64,000 bases of DNA, taken from Hahellaceae bacterium (GTDB taxonomy: Bacteria; Pseudomonadota; Gammaproteobacteria; Pseudomonadales; Oleiphilaceae). The translations under genes and the position numbers were made by a program. The stretch is taken from positions 124,001-188,000 of the forward strand of contig JADJWY010000009.1 of assembly GCA_016716085.1 (NCBI GenBank). The letters are read 5' to 3'. Positions 23,814-32,343 of the stretch are shown here, one piece after another (the stretch's first letter is position 1; every line of letters begins with the position of its first letter). The notes under the pieces are model-generated. The model did no database searches. It saw only the letters and a list, made by a program, of their open reading frames with translations, and was not told the origin of the DNA.

Positions 23814-26455
23814 GAGGGTTTAAACATCAGGGTGTGTTGATGTTGGGTATGCTCATGCTCGAAGGACTCCAGCCATTGCACGGTAAAATCCCAGAGCATG
23901 GGGCGCGACAGCCAGAAGCCCTGCATTTCATCGCAGCCCATCTCCAGCAAGTGTGCCGCGGTCATCACGTTTTCTATACCCTCGGCCACCACGCGATAGC
24001 CCAATGTATGGCACATGGTCAGAATGGTGGTGATGATCACCTGGGCATCGTCAGACTTTTCAAAATCCTGGATCAACGCCCGGTCAATCTTGATTTTACG
24101 CAGTGGCAGTTCGCGCAGATATGACAGTGAGGAATAGCCGGTACCGAAATCATCCATCGCGACGGAGATGCCGCGAGCGCTGATCTGTTTCAGAATGCTC
24201 AGAGCCCGCTCCGGGTCATTCATCATGGAGGTTTCAGTCAACTCAAGCGTGAGACGGTGTGGCTCAGCGCCGCTATTCAGAAGTAACTGATCGAGCCGTT
24301 CAACAAAGTCGTTGGTCTCCAGATCAATGGCGGACAGGTTGAGGCTGATGCCAATGTGTCCCAGATTGTGCGTGTTCAGTTCGACCAGTCTGGCCAGTCC
24401 CTCGCGAAGAACCCATTGGGTCAGTTTGGAAATGTTGCCGGTCTGTTCAGCCAGGGGCACAAATTCAGCCGGTGAAATTTCACCATGGATGGGATGTTTC
24501 CAGCGCACCAGCCCTTCGAGGCTGACAATCTTGCGGGTGCGCATATCGAGAATGGGTTGGAAACACAGGTACAAACTGTTGGTCTCGACGGCACGATCCA
24601 GTTCTGCCATCAAGGTGAGACGACGTTCGCTGTAGGGGTTGACCTCCGGGCGGTAGGTGGTAATGCAGCCCTGGAAGTGGGAGGTGGAGTCGAGCGCAAT
24701 TTTGGCGGCACGAATCAGTCCTTCCAGACTTTCTGCATGCTCGGGATAATGGGCCAGCCCCAGGCGAGGATCCAGATCCAGTGACAGATGGCCATAGCGG
24801 ATGCGTTTTTGCAGGTAGACCGCAAGTGCCTTGAGCTTTTCACTATGCTCCCCGGTGTCATCGCGGGGCACCAACAACCCCATCGTGCTTTCGTCGACGG
24901 CGCAGAGAAAGCCCGGCCCCTCACGGGAAACTTCCAGTTGGACGAAGCCTTTAGCCTCATTCAGGTATTCGTTGATCTGGATCGACAGTTGATAGAGGAG
25001 TTGATCTGCAATGTCCTGTCCCAGCGTTCGGTCGATATCATGGTAGCGGTTGAGGCGAATCAGGCAGAAAATAAAAGGGCTTTCAGGCGACTGTTGCACC
25101 TGAGATTTGACAAAACGGGTCGCAAAGGCGCGGTTCGGCAGGTCGGTCGTTGGCGAATGGGTCGCCTCATGAAAACGGAAGGACTCTATTCGCTCACGTT
25201 CCTGCTGTTCGTTGATGATTTGCTGTTGGGCGGCCAGTCTCTGGTTACGCTCAAGGTAAAACCGTTCAGCGATAGCCAGCGATAAAATCACCGCCTCAGC
25301 CGCTGAGCCAAGCTGGATGCTCTGTGCCGTGAGTGTGTTGTAGGGCAGTAATCCAAATTCAAGCAATGCCGCGAGCAGCACCCCGATCAACAGGAAAAAC
25401 CAGCCACAGGTGAAGAGTCTTGCCTGTGGTACCTCTCGATACCATAGCAGCGGACCAATCATCAGTAGTAGCAGGGTGCTGATCATCGCCAGCAGTAATC
25501 CGGTTCCTTTCGCCAGTGGGATGGGTAACCACAGCGAATTCACCATGACAACGACACCTAGTGCGGCGATCACCTGAAAGACCCGGTTCCAGCGTGGGGC
25601 ATTTTGCTTAAGGTCGAGAAAGCGCCTCGAAAACTCGTTGGCGGCGACGGTGACCATCGGAACGGCCAGCAGAATTGTCAGATTCTGCATCCAGGGCAGG
25701 TTTGGCCAGAGTGCCTGGAAAGTTCGGCCATGCAAGGCGGCCTGAATTAACAGAATACTGCCGACGAACAGGACATAGTAAAGGTACATCGCCTCACGCA
25801 GCGTAAGGTAAATAAAGAAGTTAAAGATGATGACGAACAGAAGCAGGCCATAATAGAGCGAGCGGGCGCTGGTGGTTTTGTTGACGTCCAGCAGGTAGTC
25901 CCGTTCTTTCCAGATTTTTAGTGGGAAGAGCAGGGATCCCGCACTCTGTACCCTAAAGTAGTAGGTGGTTTGTTGTCCGGGCGCGAGGGTAATCGGAAAA
26001 ATATACTCGGGCAGGTTCACCAGGCGCTGGCTGAAAGGATAGTTCTCGCCCGTCGTGAAGCGGCGAAGAAGCGTGCCATCGTGTGATTCAAGAAAGAGCA
26101 CATCATCCAGCTGGGGGGCATGTACGACAAGGAAGCGCTCCTGCGTCTCCTGGGTCGTGTTTTCAAGACGTAGACGAAACCAATAGAAATCATCGGTATA
26201 GCCAAAACTGGCCTTGTCAGCCGCGATGCTTTTACCCTGCTGCGAAGCGAGGAAGACGACGGCCTGCTGCGGATCGAGTGCATTCAGTTCCGGGTTGGGT
26301 GGCCAGTATTCCAATTCGGGAATTTGAGCGGGGCTATCCTCCAGCGGCAAGGCAGCCTGAGCCCACATAGGCAGCGTGAATCCCAGCCACAGAAGCAGAA
26401 AGAACCAGCCAGACGTAAGCGCGCCGGTAACGTCATGTCGGCGGTTATTTGCCAT
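23810..26455 (-). CDS. Membrane c-di-GMP phosphodiesterase: 7TMR-DISM, degenerate GGDEF, EAL
   Basis: 881 residues. A signal segment is followed by a periplasmic 7TMR-DISMED2-like sensor domain (about 40-185, FYWFRLRLENTTQETQERFL) and seven membrane helices (about 195-400). A short helix leads to a GGDEF-like domain (about 440-600) that lacks the GGDEF motif. The EAL domain (about 620-870) keeps the key residues: ExL in SLEGLVRW, the Asn of SLNLSA, ELTE, DDFGTGYSSLSYLRELP, KIDR and VAEGIE. It should therefore hydrolyse c-di-GMP. The start at 26455 follows an AGGA site and avoids overlap with the upstream cyclase gene, which ends 10 bases before. The periplasmic ligand is unknown. Confidence 0.9.
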   Translation of the reverse strand: MANNRRHDVTGALTSGWFFLLLWLGFTLPMWAQAALPLEDSPAQIPELEYWPPNPELNALDPQQAVVFLASQQGKSIAADKASFGYTDDFYWFRLRLENTTQETQERFLVVHAPQLDDVLFLESHDGTLLRRFTTGENYPFSQRLVNLPEYIFPITLAPGQQTTYYFRVQSAGSLLFPLKIWKERDYLLDVNKTTSARSLYYGLLLFVIIFNFFIYLTLREAMYLYYVLFVGSILLIQAALHGRTFQALWPNLPWMQNLTILLAVPMVTVAANEFSRRFLDLKQNAPRWNRVFQVIAALGVVVMVNSLWLPIPLAKGTGLLLAMISTLLLLMIGPLLWYREVPQARLFTCGWFFLLIGVLLAALLEFGLLPYNTLTAQSIQLGSAAEAVILSLAIAERFYLERNQRLAAQQQIINEQQERERIESFRFHEATHSPTTDLPNRAFATRFVKSQVQQSPESPFIFCLIRLNRYHDIDRTLGQDIADQLLYQLSIQINEYLNEAKGFVQLEVSREGPGFLCAVDESTMGLLVPRDDTGEHSEKLKALAVYLQKRIRYGHLSLDLDPRLGLAHYPEHAESLEGLIRAAKIALDSTSHFQGCITTYRPEVNPYSERRLTLMAELDRAVETNSLYLCFQPILDMRTRKIVSLEGLVRWKHPIHGEISPAEFVPLAEQTGNISKLTQWVLREGLARLVELNTHNLGHIGISLNLSAIDLETNDFVERLDQLLLNSGAEPHRLTLELTETSMMNDPERALSILKQISARGISVAMDDFGTGYSSLSYLRELPLRKIKIDRALIQDFEKSDDAQVIITTILTMCHTLGYRVVAEGIENVMTAAHLLEMGCDEMQGFWLSRPMLWDFTVQWLESFEHEHTQHQHTLMFKPS

Positions 26456-26465
26456 GTCGTCCTGC

Positions 26466-27638
26466 TTACTCACCTTTCTGAACAACAAGTGGAATCACCA
26501 TGTTGCGCCCTTTCAGTTTGGCCTGATACAGATTAACGTCCGCTTGCTTCAATAACGCGGCGACATCCTTGGTCTGACTGATTGAGCAGACCCCACAGCT
26601 GGTTGTGCAATGGATATGCTGTTGTTTGAAGTGGGCAGTAAACAGTTCAATGCGCCGCCTGAAACGCTCTGCCATCGCCAGTGCCTGCACAAGTGAGGTA
26701 TCGGGCAGCAAGATGAGAAACTCCTCCCCGCCCCACCGGGCAGCGATGTCCATCTTTCGGCAGCTGTCCTTGAGCATCTCTGCGAACTTAATCAGAACAT
26801 AATCACCGGCATCATGGCCGTAGGTGTCATTGACCTGTTTGAAGTGGTCGATGTCCATGAGAATGACGGAGAAGTGGCTGCCGTGGCGTTTATAGCGATA
26901 GTACTCTTTTTCCAGGTGGGAATGCATGTCCCGGCGGTTGGGGAGTTTGGTCAGCTCATCGGTTTTAGCGGCCGTCTCATAAAGACGCGCCAACTCGCCG
27001 AGGTTCTCATAGGCCTTGCGTCTGGAGCGGTCGAGCACGTAGGAGAACACGGTGGAGAAACAGACAGTCGCGACAAAGCGGATCTGGAAATCGGTGTTGT
27101 ACGTGGTCCAGACAAAGGGAAGTTCCGGGAAGCGAAAAATTACCAGTGCCAGCGCCAACATCGCGGCCATCAGCGCCAGCCCCCCTCGCGGCCCTGCGAT
27201 ATAGAACACGAAGGGAGGGAACACGTAGAACCACAGTGCTCCGGTGTTGCTCTCTCCACCCGAGGCAATCAAGTACAAAAACAGCAGGGAAACCAGGAGT
27301 AGAAACGAGCTGCGAAAGACTGTGGCGAATTGAAGGCGATCAAAGAGTAGGCAGTTCAGCCCCATCAGGCTGGCAAATATGAAAAGGGCCCATGCGTGAA
27401 CAAAATGCGTGGAGTACCAGGATTTGATGCCAATTGCGATCGCCAGTATAGCCGCCGTGTAGCCTAAGGCCCTCATCACCCTCAGGACGCGGTCATCTTC
27501 TTCCTTTTGGGCTTCGCTGGCCTTGAGATCAATTGAATAGTTTGGCAAGAGGGTTGATCCGACGTTACTCGTGACTCCATTTGACCAGTATAGTTGATGA
27601 TTTGAGCAATTCAGTCGTTCAATTGTGAATTCACGCAA
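26466..27638 (-). CDS. Membrane diguanylate cyclase (GGDEF)
   Basis: Up to 390 residues. Five or six hydrophobic helices (about 50-205) precede a GGDEF domain (about 225-390) that starts with TDELTKLPNRRDM and has the active-site motif RWGGEEF. RKMD five residues before it is an RxxD inhibitory site, so the enzyme should make c-di-GMP with product feedback. The start is uncertain: the frame opens at a TTG (27638) with no ribosome site, only about 30 bases from the divergent acylase gene, and a TTG at 27548 would leave room for promoters. It sits 10 bases upstream of an EAL phosphodiesterase gene, so synthesis and breakdown of the same messenger are co-transcribed. Confidence 0.9.
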   Translation of the reverse strand: MREFTIERLNCSNHQLYWSNGVTSNVGSTLLPNYSIDLKASEAQKEEDDRVLRVMRALGYTAAILAIAIGIKSWYSTHFVHAWALFIFASLMGLNCLLFDRLQFATVFRSSFLLLVSLLFLYLIASGGESNTGALWFYVFPPFVFYIAGPRGGLALMAAMLALALVIFRFPELPFVWTTYNTDFQIRFVATVCFSTVFSYVLDRSRRKAYENLGELARLYETAAKTDELTKLPNRRDMHSHLEKEYYRYKRHGSHFSVILMDIDHFKQVNDTYGHDAGDYVLIKFAEMLKDSCRKMDIAARWGGEEFLILLPDTSLVQALAMAERFRRRIELFTAHFKQQHIHCTTSCGVCSISQTKDVAALLKQADVNLYQAKLKGRNMVIPLVVQKGE

Positions 27639-27668
27639 AATCGCGAAAAGTGTGCTAACAATTTGTTT

Positions 27669-30245
27669 ATGCGATCTTCTGGACTGAAAAATATGCGACG
27701 TGGTGGCAGGGCCTGGTGGCGAGGCTGGGCTGGGATTACGGTGGCCCTAATCGTTCTTGGCCTGGTGATGACGGGGCTGGGCTATCGGGCGCTGTTTAGT
27801 GAAAGGGCACCTCCGTGGCAGGATCAGGCCCTGCCCGGGCTTGAGCAGGTTGTAACGGTTCGGCGTGACACTATGGGCGTGCCGCGTATCGAGGCGGTTC
27901 AGGAAGGCGATCTGGCACAGGCAATGGGCTGGGTCATGGCCGAAGATCGACTGGCCCAGATGGTGACCCTTTCGTTGCTGGCGCATGGCCGGCTATCTGA
28001 GTTTGCGGGTGAGTCGGGTCTGGGGATGGATGTCCTGATGCGCAGCCTGGATCTTTCCGGCCTGGCGCAGCGTTACGAGGCGAGGCTTTCCCCTTCGAGC
28101 CGTCGTTATCTGGAGCGTTTCAGCGCGGGGGTGAATCAGTATCTGCAGCAGCACAAAGGCCGTTACTCCCCTTCGCTGAAGCTGGCGGGCTGGGCGCCGG
28201 AACCCTGGCGGCCAGTCGACTCTCTCGGTATCATGCTGCTGTTTGCCCACGCCTTGTCTTTGAACCTTGGGGAGGAGCTGGCCTACCTGTCTGCGGCAGC
28301 CAAAGTCGGGCCGCGCAAAGCGGCGTGGTTATTTCCTGTCTACAGTGATCAGGGCCTACCGTTTGATGAAACCCAGCGCTTACAGGCGCTCTCGTTGAAA
28401 GCACCGCGTGTGGGCCAGCTCCAGGAGACACTGGAGTCGTTGACCACCCTGATTCAGCCGCTGGGACAACTTGCCGCCTCCAACAGTTGGGCGCTGCGGC
28501 CGGAGTTAACCCGCCAGAGTGCGACCTTGCTGGCCAATGATACGCACTTGCTGCTAACGCAGCCCTGCCTGTGGATGTTGATGAGTCTGTCCACGCCGGA
28601 TCACCAGGTCGCGGGCATCGCCTTACCGGGCATTCCGCTCATTATTGCTGGGTCAACACCGACCTTAGGGTGGGGGCTGACGATGGCGATGGCGGATACA
28701 CAGGATCTGTTTCTGGAGCGCTTGATCGAGGAAAGCGGCGAATGGAGCTACGAGACCCCAGAGGGGCACATGCCGGTGGAAAGCCGCCAGGTTGAGATCA
28801 AGGTCAAAGGGGGTGAACCCCTCACGCTGGCGCTTCAATCCACCCGGCATGGACCTTTGTTGAATCAGGCGCTTGAGTTTGCTTCCCGGGATTTTATACA
28901 GCCCTATCCCTTAGGTAGCGAATACGGGCTGGCACTTGCGTCGGCCCTGGCCGAACCGGATCAAACCTTTGATGCGTTTCTGCAGTTAAACCGCGCCACG
29001 ACGATGGATGAAGCCTTAATGGCCGCGAAAGGTATCCGTGCGATTGCAGTGAATCTGACGCTGGCAGATCCTCAGCACATCGGCTGGGTGATGACAGGCC
29101 GGTTTCCTTTGCGTAAACAGGGAAAGGGTCAATTCCCGATGCCTGGCTGGAGTGGTGACTATGATTGGGAGGGCTACACGGATGCCGGGAGCAATCCACT
29201 TGAAGTCGACCCTGACAATGCATTCTATGCTTTCGCCAATCACCGTATCCTGGACCCTTTTGAGCAACCGTTTCAGATCTCCTCATCCTGGTATGCCCCT
29301 GAGCGGTATGAACGTCTGGTGCAACTGATTCAGACGATTGATGAGCATGATCTGCGATCCTCTCTTGCGATGCAGCATGATCGACTGGACCTGTTTTTTA
29401 CCAAGGTGAAGGCGCGATGGCAGCGTAAGGAAATTGCGGAAAGCCTGTCGCTGTTGCGGGATGGACTGGCCCCCGAGGACCAGGCTGCGGCGGCATCCGC
29501 TTATGACCTGTTGATGCGCTGGGAGGGGCAGATGGAGTCAGATTCCCCGGCGGCCGCCTTGTGGGGTATGTTTGAGCATCAGCTGATGCGGGCGCTTTTT
29601 CTGGATGAACTGGGGCCAGAAGACAGTTCCGCCTGGCGGAGTTTTGTGCGGGTGTCAGCGATGCGCTACCCTGCGCTACAGGATCATTTGCTGGGACGGG
29701 TGGGAAGCCCCTTCTGGGATAATGTCACCACGCCGGAGGGGGAAACGCGCTATGCCATCGTTAATCAGGCTCTGGCGGCCGCCTACCGGGAGCTGGAAGC
29801 GACGCTGGGCGATCCTGAGTCCTGGCGCTGGGGGGATTTGCACCGTTACCACTGGGTATCAGGGTTGACACAAATGGCGCCTCACATGGAGGGCTGGCGC
29901 TCGTTTACCGCCGAATGGTTAGGGAAAGGGTTTGATCGCGGTCCTTTCGAGGCGGGCGGTGATCGCAACACCCTGAATGTAGCGGGTTATTCAACCGGCC
30001 TTGATTTTGATGCCTGGAATATCCCTGCGATGCGCATGATTATCGACTTTTCGCTGGAAGAGCCCCTGCATCTGGTCATTGCAGGGGGGCAGTCTGATGA
30101 TCCTCGCAGCCCCCACTATGACGATGGCATCGCAGTCTGGTTGCGGCCTGAGATCCGGCGCCTCCCCATGGCTACGGTTGCGGTTGCCGAGCAGTTTAAT
30201 CAATCTTATACCTTGAACCCTGCTTTAACCGAAAGAGATGAGTAA
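27669..30245 (+). CDS. Penicillin acylase-family N-terminal nucleophile hydrolase
   Basis: About 858 residues, exported through an N-terminal hydrophobic segment (about 16-38). These enzymes mature by self-cleavage into alpha and beta chains. The expected new N-terminal serine is Ser271 in ASNSWAL, with the conserved Asn later in YAFANHRI. Family features in the alpha part are VRRDTMGVPRIEA and DLAQAMGWVMAEDRLAQM. Members cleave amides of penicillins, acyl-homoserine lactones or aminopeptide-like compounds; the substrate here cannot be told. The ATG at 27669 was chosen over a TTG at 27663; an ATG at 27693 is also possible. Its stop overlaps the start of the MerR gene by 8 bases. Confidence 0.9.
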   Translation: MRSSGLKNMRRGGRAWWRGWAGITVALIVLGLVMTGLGYRALFSERAPPWQDQALPGLEQVVTVRRDTMGVPRIEAVQEGDLAQAMGWVMAEDRLAQMVTLSLLAHGRLSEFAGESGLGMDVLMRSLDLSGLAQRYEARLSPSSRRYLERFSAGVNQYLQQHKGRYSPSLKLAGWAPEPWRPVDSLGIMLLFAHALSLNLGEELAYLSAAAKVGPRKAAWLFPVYSDQGLPFDETQRLQALSLKAPRVGQLQETLESLTTLIQPLGQLAASNSWALRPELTRQSATLLANDTHLLLTQPCLWMLMSLSTPDHQVAGIALPGIPLIIAGSTPTLGWGLTMAMADTQDLFLERLIEESGEWSYETPEGHMPVESRQVEIKVKGGEPLTLALQSTRHGPLLNQALEFASRDFIQPYPLGSEYGLALASALAEPDQTFDAFLQLNRATTMDEALMAAKGIRAIAVNLTLADPQHIGWVMTGRFPLRKQGKGQFPMPGWSGDYDWEGYTDAGSNPLEVDPDNAFYAFANHRILDPFEQPFQISSSWYAPERYERLVQLIQTIDEHDLRSSLAMQHDRLDLFFTKVKARWQRKEIAESLSLLRDGLAPEDQAAAASAYDLLMRWEGQMESDSPAAALWGMFEHQLMRALFLDELGPEDSSAWRSFVRVSAMRYPALQDHLLGRVGSPFWDNVTTPEGETRYAIVNQALAAAYRELEATLGDPESWRWGDLHRYHWVSGLTQMAPHMEGWRSFTAEWLGKGFDRGPFEAGGDRNTLNVAGYSTGLDFDAWNIPAMRMIIDFSLEEPLHLVIAGGQSDDPRSPHYDDGIAVWLRPEIRRLPMATVAVAEQFNQSYTLNPALTERDE

Positions 30246-30660
30246 TCCGTTGAATATCAGTCGTGTCTCTCAATTGACCGGTGCCTCTCCCAAGGCGATC
30301 CGACACTATGAGGCGATCGGCCTGATTGCGGATATTCAGCGAAAAGGTAGCTATCGTACCTACTCCGCCCGTGATGTGAATCTGATTCATTTAATACGTG
30401 TTGCGCAAAAACTGGGCTTCAAATTGTCAGAACTTGGCGCCTTGGTTCAAAAAGGCAGGGCGCTGACCTGGCAGGGCGTGCTGAGGTTGGTAGAACAGAA
30501 ACATGCGACCGTCCTAGACGAGCTGGCTCGGTTGAATGAACAGCGGGAGCAGCTGAATCGTCTTCGCGTTGAGCTCCTGGAGTGCCTGGATGCTGACGAA
30601 GAGATCATCGACCTCACACACATCGATTGCAACCTCATGCCCGGACACGCTTCGGGTTGA
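30238..30660 (+). CDS. MerR-family transcriptional regulator
   Basis: 140 residues. The N-terminal winged helix (NISRVSQLTGASPKAIRHYE, about residues 5-24, then YRTYSARDVNLIHLIRVAQ) is followed by a long dimerisation helix (about 75-120). The effector end has a single Cys (HIDCNL), so it does not match the two-Cys metal site of CueR or ZntR. The start ATG lies inside the last codons of the acylase gene, so it is translationally coupled and probably controls the acylase operon or the dehydrogenase gene that follows. Inducer unknown. Confidence 0.88.
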   Translation: MSNPLNISRVSQLTGASPKAIRHYEAIGLIADIQRKGSYRTYSARDVNLIHLIRVAQKLGFKLSELGALVQKGRALTWQGVLRLVEQKHATVLDELARLNEQREQLNRLRVELLECLDADEEIIDLTHIDCNLMPGHASG

Positions 30661-30721
30661 CTCTTCCCCTTGGGGCAGGGTTTAGGATGTTCTCTCACTC
30701 ACTGAAAGAGAAAAGGCGGCT

Positions 30722-31537
30722 ATGGCGTCACACAGTAAAGAATGGGCATTGGTCACCGGCGCGTCCCAGGGGATTGGTCTGGAATTGGCGCGGTGCTTTG
30801 CCGAGCAGGGCATTAATCTGGTGCTGGTTGCACGCTCAGGCGACCGTTTGCAGCAGTTGGCAGCAGAGTGGTCGGGGCGCTATCACATTCAGGTTGAGCC
30901 GATGGCAATGGACCTGTCACAGGACAATGCGGCAGATGAACTCTATGCCCGTGTCACTCAGGCGGGTATTCGGGTGACCTATCTGGTCAATAATGCGGGT
31001 TTTGGATTATTTGGCCCCTATCAGGATACGGACATGGCGCGTGAGCATGAGATGATTCAGCTCAACTGTCTGGTTTTAACGCGACTGACCAAGCTGTTCC
31101 TGGGCGAAATGCTCGCTCAAAAACAGGGGCGCATTCTCAATGTCGCGTCTACCGCATCCTTCCAGCCGGGGCCTTATCAGGCGGTTTATTTTGCGACAAA
31201 AGCCTATGTCCTGTCTTTTTCAGAGGCGATTGCAGAAGATCTGGCAAATACGGGGGTGACTGTCACGGCGCTGTGCCCTGGCCTGACGGCCTCTGGTTTT
31301 ATCGATCGGGCAGAGATGGGACACTCAGGCTTCGTCAAACGATCAGGCATTGCAACGGCCGAAAGCGTGGCCAGATTCGGTTATCGGGCCATGCAGCGGG
31401 GTAAAAGAGTTGCGATCCCGGGCCTGTTAAATCGACTTTCGGCCCTGGCACCGCGCTGGATACCCCGCCGCTGGGTGACCTGGATGGTTGCGATGATGAT
31501 GAGGCCTGCTGCTAATCTTCGCAAATCTATTGTATAA
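30722..31537 (+). CDS. Short-chain dehydrogenase/reductase
   Basis: 271-residue classical SDR. The NAD(P)-binding motif is TGASQGIGLELARCF near residue 14, with Arg in VLVARSGDRL suggesting NADP preference. NNAGFG, the catalytic Ser in NVASTASF and YFATK (Tyr and Lys) complete the active site. The C-terminal tail (about 230-271) is basic and hydrophobic and may touch the membrane. It is 61 bases downstream of merR on the same strand. The substrate is not evident. Confidence 0.9.
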   Translation: MASHSKEWALVTGASQGIGLELARCFAEQGINLVLVARSGDRLQQLAAEWSGRYHIQVEPMAMDLSQDNAADELYARVTQAGIRVTYLVNNAGFGLFGPYQDTDMAREHEMIQLNCLVLTRLTKLFLGEMLAQKQGRILNVASTASFQPGPYQAVYFATKAYVLSFSEAIAEDLANTGVTVTALCPGLTASGFIDRAEMGHSGFVKRSGIATAESVARFGYRAMQRGKRVAIPGLLNRLSALAPRWIPRRWVTWMVAMMMRPAANLRKSIV

Positions 31538-31619
31538 CATGATGTTTTTAAGAGTTATTTAGGCGTATTCTCGGCGTGTTGCATGTATACCATGTTCAAT
31601 AAAGTCAGGAGGATTTTAG

Positions 31620-32183
31620 GTGTTTGAGGTAGAAATATTCAACGCACTGGCTGGTCTGATCACCGCCTTGGGCACAGTGACCGTTTTTAAGTTTAACTCA
31701 GCTCAGGCAATGAAGCATCGTGCCGAGTTACTCGAGATGCTTAATAAAGCTATTGCCACAAATGATAAACATGCCACCACAGAAATATTTTTAATGCTGC
31801 ATAAATTGAGGATGTCGTTCAGCGACATTAAAGCAATATGTGAAGACAATAACTCCAGTAAAATTATCAGGATACTTCAGACTAATTTTGGAGCGGTTAC
31901 CTACCTGGATAGTCAACTTCAATATCGGAGCATGCTAAAAAAACCAAAAGTTAGAAAATTTGCAACTGCTGTAACGCGATTTGGGGCATTACTGATGGGC
32001 CTTGTTACGGCAGTGCTCATTTTTTTGATGACAATTACAGAAGGGAAGGTAGCAGTTTCTCTTTTGATTTTTGCGGTTCCATTTTCTGCAGTACTGGCTC
32101 TACAACTGTGGGATCTTCGTCAGGATAAGTTAATTGGAGAAATGATCGAGGGGCAGGCACAGAAGGGATATCCGCCAATCTGA
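31620..32183 (+). CDS. Hypothetical protein with two C-terminal membrane helices
   Basis: 187 residues with no family that I recognise. The first 120 residues are polar and mostly helical (LLEMLNKAIATNDKHATTE); two hydrophobic helices follow (about 122-142 and 148-166), and the last 20 residues are polar. It starts with GTG, supported by a strong AGGAGG ribosome site 7 bases upstream. Its base composition is visibly more AT-rich than the genes before it, like the 5' half of the giant gene that follows. It may be the first gene of the acquired segment. Confidence 0.65.
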   Translation: MFEVEIFNALAGLITALGTVTVFKFNSAQAMKHRAELLEMLNKAIATNDKHATTEIFLMLHKLRMSFSDIKAICEDNNSSKIIRILQTNFGAVTYLDSQLQYRSMLKKPKVRKFATAVTRFGALLMGLVTAVLIFLMTITEGKVAVSLLIFAVPFSAVLALQLWDLRQDKLIGEMIEGQAQKGYPPI

Positions 32184-32251
32184 TCTTGCAACTCTTTAAA
32201 TGCACAAGTGTAGAGTCTATCACGTGTTGGATAAAAAATGACCCGGTTGGG

Positions 32252-32279
32252 TTGACATCTATGCCCTTAACCAGATAAT
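32252..32279 (+). promoter_or_regulatory. Sigma70-like promoter of the giant secreted-protein gene
   Basis: A perfect -35 TTGACA (32252-32257) and a -10-like GATAAT (32274-32279) are separated by 16 bases. A small perfect hairpin CGATAGA-AGC-TCTATCG (32289-32305) falls in the predicted leader, about 40 bases before the start codon of the giant gene. Confidence 0.6.
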
Positions 32280-32343
32280 TGGTCGCGGCGATAGAAGCTC
32301 TATCGTAGTGCCTGCAGGGATCCAGTTTTTTCAAGGGAATATG

